Assembly (NCBI RefSeq): GCF_905171775.1
Contig: NC_053489.1
Span: forward strand, 397,895,483 to 397,959,482
Origin: Rana temporaria
Taxonomy: Eukaryota; Chordata; Amphibia; Anura; Ranidae
DNA length: 64,000 nucleotides
Direction: 5' to 3'
Shown: positions 41,461-52,554 of the stretch, piece by piece
Layout: every line of letters starts with the position of its first letter
Numbering within the stretch: position 1 is the stretch's first letter
Program-made: the position numbers and the translations under genes
Notes under the pieces: model-generated
The model's database searches: none
What the model was told of the DNA's origin: nothing
Seen by the model: only the letters and a program-made list of their open reading frames with translations

Positions 41461-44400
41461 ATGGAAGAGGAAGAGGAAGAAAGGAAGCGAAGGATGAGGA
41501 TGAGAAGGAGACGTCGCTACTGGATCCATCCAATCATTTCCAATAGAGCTAACAGAGGGCAGTTCTGGGCGATGTATGAGAATATGCGTGGTTTTGAGGA
41601 CAAGTTTTTCAATTATACCCGGATGTCGATTGCAAGGCAAGTACATATTCTGTCTGTGTATATAATCGTAGCATATTTTTCTTTCGTTTGATTTTTTCTA
41701 CGGATTTTTTCGGCGTCAAAGTCTTTTTGAGCCCCATAGATTCTCTGTACATTTTGTAGCATTGTCCCTAGAGAATAAAATGGCGAATTTTGCTATTTAG
41801 CAGAATCGCTTTTGATCGACCTATGCCGACTATCCACTCTAGAGAATGTTACTGGAGTGTGGGGTGAACTTGCATGCCTCCCCCCGGCAGAAGATCCTAA
41901 ATCTGCGGCAGTATATTTACAGATAGTTGACTAAGCGGTAGTGTGTGTGTGTGTGTAGTGTGTGTGTGTAGCTACCATTGGTTGATATTTTTTTTTTTAA
42001 ATATAGTAAATTACCTTCTCTTTTCATTTTTTTCAGCTTTGGTGAATTGCTTGGTCTGGTTGACATCCATCTGGTGCGACAGTATACATTGTTTAGGAGG
42101 AGTATCCCATCCACGGAAAGACTGCTTATTACACTAAGGTAAACTAACTTTTTTTTTAATGCACATTGGTATCATATTTTACACATTAATAAAGTGCAGC
42201 CTGTGCTCATTTGTCTGGTCTTCTCCAATTGATCAAATGAGTGCTGCTGCCTTGACCGATGACAGTCCCAGCCTCTCACTCAGACTCTCTCCGCCCCTTC
42301 ACAGCTCAGCGCTCCAATGAGCGTGGAGGAGCAGAGCAGGAGAGTTGCTGACTGAGAGTCATCAGCTCTCAGCTCTTGGAGGGACAGAGAAGCGAGCCAT
42401 AGACGATGTTTGTTGACTCAGTTCTGTGTGAAGAAGCGGCAGTGGACAGATGTAGCATCGCAGCCATGCTGCATTCACCTAGGTAAGTATTTTTTGTTAA
42501 AAGAAAAACATATCGTGGAATAAACATTAAAAAAATTAGCACACAAAAATACCATAAATTCTCCAAAAAAAAAATATTTTAATATAACACTATATATGTC
42601 AATCTTTTTTAATATTTATAAAAATGTATGTTTATAAGTATCAGCAAAACAGTAGCAGCATAACGTTTTTAACCTTTTAATCATAAAAACATAGACAACA
42701 GTCCAAAATATAGTTACAAAAATTATAATTGCTGGTATGTTGGATGGTAAGTAGCAGAGTTGGTGGAAGGTCTTTGGGATGGCGTGGGTGGCATATCACA
42801 TTCTTGATGGAATCTTTGATTCGCTGGTGCGCCGAGGGTCGATGTAATAGGGGACGGTGATGGATAGGGGATCAGGGTATTGTCTGGGTTTATGGCATTG
42901 ACATACTTGTCTGTGTATGGACGGAAGCGAGGGGGATAGTAGGGGTGGGTTCTGGGTGGTGGAGGGTTATAAAAATCATAGTAGGGGCCTGAAGGGGGTG
43001 GTGGGCCAAACATTGGTGAGGGGGCAGTGGCTGGCTGATTCACCATATTAGCTTCCAGGAGGTCAATTATTGCTTTTTTGACATAACCTTGCTGCTCATG
43101 AGGAACCTTCTTTAGCATTCCTGCCACCATAATCTCAAATCCACTTTCCTGACTCTCCAGGGCGTCCAGTTTAGATCCAATTTCTCCATGAGGGAGGCAA
43201 ACTTATCCATGGTTTGGGTATGTCTTCCCCCTATGGGTCTGCTTGATCTTGTTCTTTGCTGAGGAATAGGCCTAGCTGGCTGCTCGACCTCTGGCAGATC
43301 AACCTGTGGAAGCTCAACCTGGGAAGAAGGTTCTCGAATGTTGGCCTCAAGAGTGTCTTGCATTTCATCTGCTGAATCTTCAAAAGACCGACAATGCGAC
43401 CTTCCTTCTTCAGCGCATGCTGCCTCTCCACCTGTCTGCTGTGCTTCATCCCTGTCCTCCCAACTTGATTGTGTTCTGCATTAAACATATAATACAACTA
43501 GCACATCCTTCTAGAACTGTATAGTATCACTTTACAAATATGAAAGATGTTATCTTACTCTCTAAGTTCCATGAATGGCCTCAGGAACTGCAGTTCTTCT
43601 GCGTGGACATATGGTACCACCCTTTTGGAACCAGATCCACTTCTCGAGCCCTGGATTTTTCTTAGGTACCGCTTGAAACAGTCCCTTAACCCTTTCCACG
43701 AGTTTGTAAACTTGTCACTGCAAAACATAAACAGGAACATAATCAATTATGTATTTTGTCTTTCAGATACCTGGCAACCGGTCATTCTCTAATAAGCCTA
43801 CATTATGAGTTCATGGTGGGCAGGTCGACAATCAGCTACATAATCCGAGAAACTTGCCAAATTATATGGGATGTGCTTAACATGATAGTCATGAAGAGAC
43901 CTACACCAGAGAATTGGCAGGATATCGCAAAACAATTTTGGAGTCGGTGCAATTTCCCCAATTGCATTGGAGCTATCGATGGCAAGCATGTGCGTGAGAT
44001 TAAGCCTGTTGGTAGCGGCAGTATGTACTTCAATTACAAAAAATATTTTTCGTTTGTACTACTTGCCGTTGCTGATTCGAACTATTGTTTTACCTACATA
44101 GACATAGGATCCTACGGAAGTAGCTGGGATTCGTGGATTTTTGGTAATTCATCGTTTGGTCAAAGGCTACGGGAGAATAGACTTGATGTTCCGGAAAAGT
44201 GTCCTCTTCCTGGCACAACTGAGCCCCCGCTACCCTATGTCTTTGTCGCGGATGAAGCCTTTGCGTTGGGGGAACACAAAATGAGGCCTTACTCTAGTAG
44301 GAACCTGACGACTACAAAAAAGGGTTTCAACTATCGGTTGACAAGGGCAAGAAGGGTGGTTGAATGTTCTTTTGGAATCCTAGCCAATAAATGGCGTTTC

Positions 44401-44649
44401 TTACATACACCGATAGCCTTAAATATAAAAAATTCTATTACTACAGTAAAAGCAGGATGCATGCTGCACAATTTTGTGAGGCTACGGGACGGATACTGTT
44501 TTAAGGATTTGCTCATGCACGAAATGGAAAGTGCAAACCTCAGTGCTACGAGGGGATCCAGTGACGGTGCCACTGTGCGGGATCAATTTGCCTCTTATTT
44601 TATTTCACCGGCTGGTGAACTACAATGGCAAATGGATGCCATTTCATAA
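41461..44649 (+). CDS. Harbinger transposase, three exons
   Basis: Exons 41461-41636, 42037-42138 and 43767-44649 join in frame to 386 residues. The ATG at 41461 begins an acidic then arginine-rich N terminus (RRRRR), followed by HPIISNRANRGQF and FFNYTRMSIA, then exon 2 (LVDIHLVRQYTLFRR) and exon 3 (RYLATGHSLISL). Likely catalytic residues are D164 in GAIDGKH, D255 in VADEAF and E292 in VVECSFG, with NKWRF following. No stop or frameshift remains. Intron 1 begins GC rather than GT (AAG|GCAAGT); the nearby GT would put exon 2 out of frame. Intron 2 has GTAAAC and TTTCAG. In this superfamily the nuclease needs a Myb/MADF-type partner for nuclear import and DNA binding. Exon joints are inferred by frame and family conservation. 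Confidence 0.9.
41637..42036 (+). other. Transposase intron 1, GC-AG type
   Basis: Donor GCAAGTAC and acceptor TTTTTTTCAG. It contains a (GT)n stretch at 41941-41970. A GC donor with an otherwise perfect consensus (AAG|GCAAGT) is the standard minor form handled by the major spliceosome. Confidence 0.75.
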
Positions 44650-46282
44650 GGTCATTGATAATAACTGCTTTAAATAAAAATATATTTCCAACTGTTTGTA
44701 TTTCCTATCAGATATCATTTGTTCCGTTTATATGTTGCTGATGTGAATTTGTGATAAGGTGCAATTAATCACTGTAATGTAATGTTATTGTGTCTTCGAT
44801 AAAAAAATACTGTTAGAAAAAACAAAAAAATTGGATTCTTCTTTTTTTGGGTAAAGTTTACTTGAGCCTGCTGAGTTTATAATTTTTTCAGGCTATGTTA
44901 TGTTTTACTGTCTTTATTGTGTAAAATAAATTTTTCTGCTTAAAATTTTGCAATGATTATTTTATTTGTGGTTATATTGTTCAATCATTATCTACATAAA
45001 ATTACAATAGAGCTAGACATCAGTAACAGACTTCACCAGGGTTCTCCATACTCTTTCCCTAAATATGTTCTTGAAACACTGCTTTTTTGCAGCACTAACA
45101 TGGATGAATACAGTTCAGGCACTATTAGTACTAATTGTATGGGGGTGGTCTACTGTTGCTGGCAAATAATCCGCTGGAGTGTTCTATTGTTCCTGTCAGG
45201 GATCTACTGTTGCTGTCAGGGGATCTGGTGTTCCTATCAGGGGATCTATTGTTGTTGTCAGGGGATCTATTGTTCCTGTCCAGGATGTGCTGTTGCTGGC
45301 AAGGTATCTATTGTTTCTGGCAGGGGATCTATTGTTGCTGGCATGGGATCTACTGTTGCTATCAGGGGATCTATTGTTCTTGACAGGGGATCTATTGTTG
45401 TTGTCAGGGGATCTATTGTTCCTGGCCAGGATCTACTGTTGCTGGCAGGGGATCTATTGTTGCTGGCATGGGATCTAGTGTCCCTGTTAGGGATCTACTG
45501 TTGCTGTCAGAGGATCTATTGTTCCTGTCAGGGGATCTATTGTTCCTGTCAGGGATCTAATGTTGCTGTAATGGGATCTACTGTTGCTGGCATGGGATCT
45601 ATTGGTCCTGTCAGGGATCTACTGTTGTTGGAAGATTTCTATTCTTGCTGGCATGAGATCTATTGTTCCTGTCAGTGGATCTATTGTTCCTGTCAGGGAT
45701 CTAATGTTGCTGTAAGGGGATATACTGTTGTTGTCAGAGGATCTATTTTTCCTGTCAGGGATCTACTGTTCCTGTCAGGGGATATATTGTTCCTGTCCAG
45801 GATCTACTGTTGCTGGCAGGGGATCTATTGTTGCTGGCAGGGGATATATTGTTGCTTGCAGGGGATCTATTGTTGCTGTCTGAAAGGGATCTATTATACT
45901 GCTTTTCTTATTAAAAAGTTCTATATAAAACTGTTAGTACCACAAATCGCCAGAAGGGGTAGTCTTTGGAGGTGGGTAGGGGTTGGAACCAAGGAATGGT
46001 GCTCAGAGCTGGGTAGGGATGTAGACAAGGGACGACTTGAAAAGGGGGAGTTCATGCACCTATTCTCTGTGAAAACAAATAGCCTGTATGGAACTACAAC
46101 CACCATGCCTATTCAAGGACAACTGACACATAATAAAGGTTAAACTTACATTTGTCAGTGCGGTCGGTCTGTGACAATACATCCCAATCCTCAAAGGACA
46201 GACGACAGATATCCAGCCAGGCATTGTCCCTCTTCATTTGGTCTTTGTAATAAGGGTCTGTCTTGTCGTACAGACATGTACC
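42723..46282 (-). pseudogene. MADF-type Harbinger partner protein, broken
   Basis: Three minus-strand exons are visible. 46282-46150 encodes CLYDKTDPYYKDQMKRDNAW and the first half of a MADF domain; 43717-43559 encodes its second half (SWKGLRDCFKRYLRK, then VPYVHAEELQFL); 43475-42723 encodes a linker, a conserved helix (SKLDALESQESGFEI and MLKKVPHEQQGYV) and a proline-rich tail. Such proteins carry the transposase into the nucleus and bind the ends. Two faults are seen: the joint between the first two exons is one base out of frame, and a one-base deletion near 43180 shifts the frame in the last exon. The first methionine exon was not found. Two of the exons lie inside transposase intron 2 on the opposite strand. 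Confidence 0.8.
45136..45893. repeat. Minisatellite, about 21-22-bp unit
   Basis: About 35 units like GGGGATCTATTGTTGCTGTCA. Because many units are 21 bp, a repetitive 396-codon ORF (44953-46143) runs through it; that ORF is an artefact. It lies between the transposase stop and the first visible partner exon. Confidence 0.93.
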
Positions 46283-46305
46283 CTGATAAACCTTATGAGT
46301 GATTC

Positions 46306-46924
46306 TGTCAGGTCACCTGTGGCCAGGTGACAAATGCACCCCGTTGGAGACAGGAGTGCAACGCAAGGTAGTGAACCCAATAGCAGACTGCTGCGGATGG
46401 ACAGAAAACATGAGTCCAAGATTCCCCAGGGTGCGGAGTCTAAGGTCCAGCAGGTGTTCACCAGAGCCTCTAGTGGTGAGGATGGTCTTCGCTGCAACTG
46501 AACCCAGGTCGCTGCCCCTGGGGTCCCCCAGGTCACGCTCCATAGGGAGAGACGGGAAGCAGCCACTGAGGACACAAGGGATAGTGATGGGTAAGCCAAG
46601 GTCGGGGCAACAGGCAGACGAGGGTATCTAAGGGACAGGCCAAAGGTCAGGGTCAAAGGCAGAAAGGAGTAGTCAGAAAGGAGCCAAAATCGGTACACAG
46701 AAAGGTAAACGTAGCACACGGCAGACAGGAACACACGCTAACAAACACAATTGAACAGCAAAGCAGACCTGCAGTGTACTAGTTAATATAGAGTTCCTGG
46801 GATGGCCTGGGTGGAGCCATACAGGTAGGAGAGGTGATAAAAGGCAGCCAGAAAGAGAGTCAGGCCTCTAATGGACACATGGAAGAGAAGGTAAGCTGCC
46901 AGACATTATTGCATGTCCATGACA
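46306..46924 (-). mobile_element. Solo LTR, 619 bp
   Basis: Begins TGTCAGGTCACC and ends CCATGACA on the plus strand. The flanks GATTC and CATTC share four of five bases, an imperfect 5-bp duplication. It sits 23 bp upstream of the visible MADF exon, inside the Harbinger element, so it arrived after the Harbinger insertion. Confidence 0.65.
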
Positions 46925-47352
46925 CATTCATTGTCGACAGCCTCTCTTCTATTCACTTCCCTGGCTCTGCTAGACATTATGTATAGAGGTACAGGTATAC
47001 AGAGACAACGTCAAAAATTAAAGTAATCTGTGTGTGGGAAGGAGGGGGCTGCCTGGGGACTGGGGAGTACCTGGGTAAATTCCTTTCTGCTTCTGTGTAA
47101 ATTCTTCTCTGCTTCCTGTAAAGTTGCCTCATTATGTACAGGGATCCAACTTGGAGATGACTTCCATTGAAATCAATGGGTACAGGTCGCCTAGAAGTCG
47201 GATTGAAGTAGTACAGGAACCTTTTCTGAAGTCGGAGCGACTTCAGTAGTGTACATTAAGACGGCTCCTATTCACTTCCATTCATTTTCTCGACCACACG
47301 ACTTGGGGCGACCTGAAGTTGGATCCCAGGTCGCCCCTGCATGAACCAGCTC

Positions 47353-47452
47353 TAACGAGCAGGGCGCTCTGATTCCTCCTGTATTGAATAGTATTGTAAC
47401 TGTAATGTTTGCGCAAACTGTTGGCGCTAAATAAATCCTGTATAATAATAAT
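47353..47452 (+). repeat. SINE-like repeat, right part
   Basis: TAACGAGCAGGGCGCTCTG through CTGTTGGCGCTAAATAAATC with an ATAAT tail. It continues the unit interrupted by the Harbinger element and resembles 32196-32345. Confidence 0.6.
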
Positions 47453-47611
47453 AACTTGCATATGGTTCTATGGTCATTTATTGAATATAAATTAAAAATG
47501 TTATGAGCTAAAACACATCCACCCATATTGTTAAGGACTTCCAATGAAGTAAATACTGTGAGAAAAATTGGAAAGGCAGGAGGGAAGCTTACCTTTATAA
47601 CTTCATAAGTA

Positions 47612-47850
47612 GCAGGGGTAAATTTACGCCGAAAAAAGTCTTACGGAAACGACGTAAAAAAATGCGCCGGCCGGACGTACGTTTGTGGATTTGCGTATCT
47701 AGCTAATTTGCATACTCGATGCGGAATTCAACGGAAGCGCCACCTAGCGGCCAGCGTAAATATGCACATTAGATCCAACAGCGTACTAAGACGTAAGCCA
47801 GTCGGATCTAGCCCAGCTTCAGGCGTATCTTGTTTTGTGGATCTGCCCCT
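47612..47850. mobile_element. Fragment of a GATCCACAAAG-type palindromic MITE
   Basis: The right end TGTGGATCTGCCCCTG and inner phrases GACGTAAAAAAATGCGCCGG match 50910-51643. The left end is missing or decayed. Confidence 0.65.
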
Positions 47851-47929
47851 GTGTGTTGAGTTATTTTGAGGGGAGGGCAAATTTACACCGTTATACAAGC
47901 TGTACACTCACTACTTTACATTGTAGCAA

Positions 47930-48020
47930 AGTGTCTTTTCTTCAGTGTTGTCACATGAAACTATATAATAAAATATTTACAATAATGTGAGGGGTGTACT
48001 CAATTTTGTGAGATACTGTA
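47930..48020. mobile_element. Tc1/mariner-like element, terminal fragment
   Basis: Matches the end at 1-69 (TGAGGGGTGTACTCA, then CTG and TA at 48019-48020). Only the terminal part is present. Confidence 0.7.
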
Positions 48021-48378
48021 TCTGTATGGTCCATTATTATTAGTAAAACCTTAAACCATAATTTAAAAGACTTTGTTCATGGTCATCCATCAGTGACAAT
48101 TGGTGCTCCTGCTTTCGTTTTACAAATATTCTTACAATTTTTCATTTCTTTAGTATTTGTTTTTTCTTTTTTTATAATTTTTTTTTTATTATTGTCCACC
48201 ATGTTTGTGTCCCTTGCATCTTACATGTGTGCGGCCCAGGGGGGGGTATGGGGGGAAATCATGTCTATACTTATCCAGTAAATACGCTATGGATCAATTT
48301 GTACAACCCATGTGTACCATACTTTATTACTTTTGATTTGTTTTTTAGAGTGCATCATTTTGTTTGATCCCTGAGGAA
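48021..48378. other. No gene recognised
   Basis: T-rich, low-complexity sequence; the ORF of 62 codons at 48093 is not credible. Confidence 0.4.
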
Positions 48379-48800
48379 GGCCGCGTACACACGATCAGTC
48401 CATCCGATGAGAACGGTTTGAAGGACCGTTGTCATCGGTTAACCAATGAAGCTGACTGATGGTCTGATGTGCCTACACACCATCGATTAATGAACCGATT
48501 GTGTCAGAACGCGGTGACGTAAAACACAACGACGTGCTGAAAAAAAATAAAGTTCAATGCTTCCAAGCATGCGTCGGCTTGATTCTCAGCATGTACAGGT
48601 TTTTAACCGATGCTTTTGCATACTAACGATCAGTTTTGACCTATCGGTTAGGCGTCCATCGGTTCAATTTTAAAGCAAGTTCTCTTTTTTTTGACTGAAG
48701 GATAACTGACCGATGGAGCCCACACACGATCGGTTTGAACCGATGAAAACGGACCTTCAGTCCATTTTCATCGGTTTTGACCGATCGTGTGTACGCGGCC
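48379..48800. mobile_element. Palindromic ACACACGA-type MITE
   Basis: Starts GGCCGCGTACACACGATCAG and ends GATCGTGTGTACGCGGCC. The private inner sequence CCGATGA / TCATCGG is matched in the two arms. The centre shares the GATTCTCAGCATG phrase with other members. The flanks GAA and TAA do not show a clean duplication. Confidence 0.82.
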
Positions 48801-48803
48801 TAA

Positions 48804-49926
48804 GACTCTTTGTAATTCAAATGCAGTGGAATCCAATGTTTCACACAAACAACGATTGTAAACTGATATGAATTATGATTTGATTTTAAGCCTATGCCAT
48901 ATGTGGTATTTTTAAATTTGTTGTATCAATAAAAAGTTTATTGATTTTATTCCTTTGTTGGCGTTTGGTGCCAAAATAATCCCATCCAATAAAAATTGCA
49001 GAAATTATAAATTAATCAATTTTGTAATGATACACCCTTGTGTGTTTTAGTTGTATTTTCAATCTTATAGTAGGCATTATAGACACATCCCCCCCTTTTT
49101 TATGAAACAATTCTCAATATGCAAGTTATTTGTTCGGTGAACCACCAAATAAAAGAATGGGGTCTGGCCCAGATTTGTTCATATTCTTGACTTGTGCTAA
49201 GGTTTGGTTTACTATAAACTTCAGCTTTTCTCAGGAAACAGTACTGTCAGAAAATGAGCTGTGAGACTGTGCAGGTCTTGGCAAAATAATCAACTATGCA
49301 GAAATTGAACAGGCTCTTTGGGGGATAATATTGTACATTAGACATGGCATAACATTGTGTGCAAGCCATGACATTTGGCATGCCACTGTCCCAGTGATTC
49401 AATAAAAACTTCACACCTCTCAACCCAAGTATATTTGGTCAGTGCTGACAGATATATCTGTTTCTAGCCACAGAATTATGGCCAATTGATTTCATTATAA
49501 CAAAATCTTCTTATTGCAGTAGTCATCATCTTCTACAGGGTTGCCAGCGCTTGCAAGATGTTTTCTTTTTTTTTCTTTCATTTATTAGAAAACCCTGATG
49601 CTCATGTGTTAAAATATTTAGTTTTTTTTTGCACTGCTGTTTTATCAATTGAGTTTGTTTTACGTTCTATTTTTGTGTCCCGGGGGAGCAAGTATTGTCA
49701 CCTGCAGGGATTGTCACTGCATTGTTTTGCTTCATTGTACCTAGCATCCTACACCTGCAGGTCATACTCTACCCATTGAAGGATTTTAAAACAGTGGTGT
49801 CTCCTCTGTAAAACCCCTTTTTTTGTTGTAAAAAACAAAAACAAACAAAAAAAAACCTCTGGGTGATCTTTGTACATTGCAAAGATTTTTTTACCAACGT
49901 AGGTGCAGATTCATATTTTTTCTGTT
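48804..49926. other. No gene recognised
   Basis: About 1.1 kb of AT-rich sequence without repeat ends or credible ORFs. Confidence 0.4.
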
Positions 49927-50310
49927 TTAGCCACTTCTAGACCGTCGCACGCCGATATACTTTGGCAGTTTGAAGAGGGATATCCCTGTATGGGATTGTA
50001 TGATATTATTATTATTTTATTTTTTTATGGTTGAACTGGATGAACTTGTGTCTTTTTTTAACATGACTAACTATGTATATGTAACTATGTTATGGCAGCA
50101 GCTAGCTGCCATAACCCAGGTAATCTCTTCTTCAGCAGGTGGTCCAGTTTCCGATAATGGTGGTTTCTGCGACGTATTCACCGCGAGATCACCGGTGGGG
50201 GGAAAGGACCCTCCCGTCGCTCTCCCGTGCCCTCCACCGCTTACCGGAGCCGTTGGCAGCGGCGGAGACTATCAGGTCCTTCTCGTGACTGGGTATGGAG
50301 ACAAGTAAGA
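49927..50310. repeat. Remnant of a TTAACCACTT-family MITE with an inserted tail
   Basis: AGCCACTTCTAGACCGTCGC resembles the left ends at 395 and 18823. An (ATT)n stretch followed by TTTATGGTTGAACTGGATG, a widespread LINE-tail-like repeat, interrupts it. The 112-codon ORF at 49970 runs across both and is not believed. Confidence 0.5.
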
Positions 50311-50603
50311 CATGTTGGGTATTAATTTACTCAGCATAACATTATCTTTCACAATATAAAAAAATTGGGTTAACTTTACTGTTGTCTTATTTTTTTATTT
50401 AAAAAAGTGTCTTTTTTCCAAAAAAGTGCGCTTGTAAGAACACTGCGCAAATACAGTATTGCAACAGCCGCTTTTTGCATTTGCTTTTGCAGAGGGATGC
50501 CTTAAAAATGACTTGTATTTTAGTTCAGAATTATGAGACCAACAATATAATCATCAGCAGTCATTTGCATTCATGGGGGCAATGTATGTTTCAATGATGA
50601 ACC

Positions 50604-50644
50604 ATTATAAAGAAAAAAAGCTGCGCAGCTTTTTTCTTTATAAT
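50604..50644. repeat. 41-bp near-perfect palindrome
   Basis: ATTATAAAGAAAAAAAGCTG and its complement meet with almost no loop around TGCGCA; one extra A in the left arm is the only mismatch. It lies in otherwise unassigned DNA (50311-50906). Confidence 0.85.
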
Positions 50645-50909
50645 TACTTATTGGTGTTGTCGCTTGATCCAGGTTTTTTGAATTAGCGCAGTACCATTTT
50701 TGGCTAATCAATGATGAACAGAACGCGTCGAAAATGCTATATTGCATCAAATGTTTTGACATTTTGGGAAATGACAGTGTTTGCAGATTTTATTGGAAAG
50801 TGGAAAAATGTTAATAGCATTAAATTGCAAAATGACTCGTGTAGCAGTTAAATAATGCTATTTTAGATTTTAGATTTTTAAAAAAGTGGAAATTTCCTTT
50901 AAACATACA

Positions 50910-51643
50910 GGGGCAGATCCACAAAGGTATTACGCCGGCGTATCTCTTGATACGCCGTGTAATTTCAAATTTTGCGCGTCGTTTCTTTGTTTTGTATCCA
51001 CAAAACAAGATACGACGGCATCTCAGGTAGATCCGATAGGTGTACATCTTAGTACGCCGTCGGATCTAAGCTGCAATTCTTCGGCGACCGCTATGTGGCG
51101 TTTCCGCCGAATTCCGCGTTGAGTATGCAAATGAGCTAGTTACGGCGATCCATGAACGTACGTCCGGCCGGCGCATTTTTTTACGTCGTTTGCGTTCGGC
51201 TTTTCCGGCGTATATTTAAAGCTACTGTTATGAGGCGTACTCAATGTTAAGTATGGCCGTCCTTCCCGCGTAGAAATTTTACATTTTTACGTCGTTTGCG
51301 TAAGTCATTCGCGAATAGGGATTTGCGTAGAATGACGTCACAGTCGGAAGCATTGGCTTGTTCCGGGTTAATTTTGAGCATGCGCACTGGGACACCCCCA
51401 CGGACGGCGCATGCGCAGTTAAAAAAAACGTTGTTTACGTCCGGTCACAACGTATTTACATAAAACACGCCCCCATCACAGCCATTTGAATTCTGCGCCA
51501 TTAAAAAGATACACTACGCCGCCGTAACTTACGGTGTGGATTCTTTGTGGATTAAAAAAAAAAAAGGAAGTTACGGCGGTGTAGTGTATCTTAGATACGC
51601 TACGCCCGGCGCATAAATGCGCCGCTGTACGAGGATCTGCCCC
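50910..51643. mobile_element. Palindromic MITE, GATCCACAAAG type
   Basis: Starts GGGGCAGATCCACAAAG and ends GAGGATCTGCCCC, flanked by ACA (50907-50909 and 51644-51646). The interior shares TACGTCGTTTGCG and TTAAGTATGGCCGTC with 28997-31300. No transposase. Confidence 0.85.
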
Positions 51644-51854
51644 ACAGACAGCAAAAAACCCAGAGGATTGAGCGCTGTGTTAAACACAAAGAAAGTACTT
51701 TACAATGAATACTAAAAATCCTATTGTTTAGTGTTTGGATGCTTAATGAATCTTTATTATATCAGACTGTATATATTTTCTATGAAGCATGTTAAAGTTT
51801 CATTCTGGACCTACATAAAAAGAAGCAATTTAATGCACTGTGAAGTAGGTATTA

Positions 51855-52432
51855 TGCCTCGTCCACACGACCATTTTTCTCGGCTGGAAAAAAAAACAAA
51901 GTTTTTCCCTACGGGATTTCTCTCAAGCCTGCCTTGCATACACACGTTCAGGCAAAATACCTCCCGTCCAAAGCGTGGTGGCTTACAACACGTACGACGG
52001 GACTATAAAGGGGAAGTTCCATTCAAACGGTGCCACGATTTGGGCTGCTTTTGCTGATCCTCGTGTTAGTAAAAATTTGGTGAGAGACGATTCGCGCTTT
52101 TCATGCGCTGCATTAAACGATGCAATAATTTGCAGCGTGACGAATGTGATATCTCCATTACGAACACTAGTTTTACCAGAAAGAGCGCTCCAGTCTCATA
52201 CTTGATTCTAAGCATGCGCGTTTTTTTTACCCTCGGAAAAGCATTCACACGATCGGTTTTCCCGATGGGAAAAAGTCAGCCGGGAATCCCGACGGGAAAA
52301 AAGAAAGCTGGTTCTCTTTTTTTTTTCCGCCAGTTTTCTCGTCTGGAAAACTGCGAAGGAGCATACACCCGGCTGGTTTTCCCAGCCAAAAGCTCTCATG
52401 GCAGATTTCCAGATGGGAAAACCGACGGGGCA
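51855..52432. mobile_element. Palindromic ACACACGA-type MITE, long subtype
   Basis: TTA lies on both sides (51852-51854 and 52433-52435). Left TGCCTCGTCCACACGACC, right CCGACGGGGCA. It shares a central segment (ACTATAAAGGGGAAGTTCCA) with the element at 63515. Confidence 0.78.
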
Positions 52433-52435
52433 TTA

Positions 52436-52551
52436 TGCCACGTACACACGATCATTTTTCGGCATGAAAAAAACATAGTTTTTCAAAAACGTCATTTAAA
52501 ACGATCATGTGTGGGCTTCACATGCTGAAAAATGATCGTGTGTACGCGGCA
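52436..52551. mobile_element. Palindromic ACACACGA-type MITE, 116 bp
   Basis: Abuts the preceding element, sharing its TTA (52433-52435), with TTA again at 52552-52554. The left end TGCCACGTACACACGATC and right end GATCGTGTGTACGCGGCA are inverted. The inner ATTTTTCGGCATG is mirrored by CATGCTGAAAAAT. Confidence 0.85.
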
Positions 52552-52554
52552 TTA

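Larger units (their letters stand above)
41173..47352 (+). mobile_element. Autonomous-type PIF/Harbinger transposon, 6.2 kb
   Basis: Inverted ends GAGCCGGTTCACAC and its decayed complement at GCATGAACCAGCTC, flanked by TAA (41170-41172 and 47353-47355). TAA target duplication plus a DDE_4-type transposase identify PIF/Harbinger. Subterminal CGACTT and AAGTCG motifs repeat near both ends and may bind the transposase. It carries a three-exon transposase (+), an antisense MADF-type partner (-, broken), a minisatellite and a solo LTR. It interrupts the SINE-like repeat of 32196-32345, so the empty site can be reconstructed. Confidence 0.92.

Noticed and set aside
44953..46143. 396-codon ORF rich in repeated CCCQGIYCS-like heptapeptides
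   Set aside because: It runs through a 21-22-bp minisatellite; 21-bp units keep the frame open. No start context, domain or similarity; treated as a repeat.
49970..50308. 112-codon ORF
   Set aside because: It spans the junction of an (ATT)n LINE-tail-like repeat and a decayed MITE.
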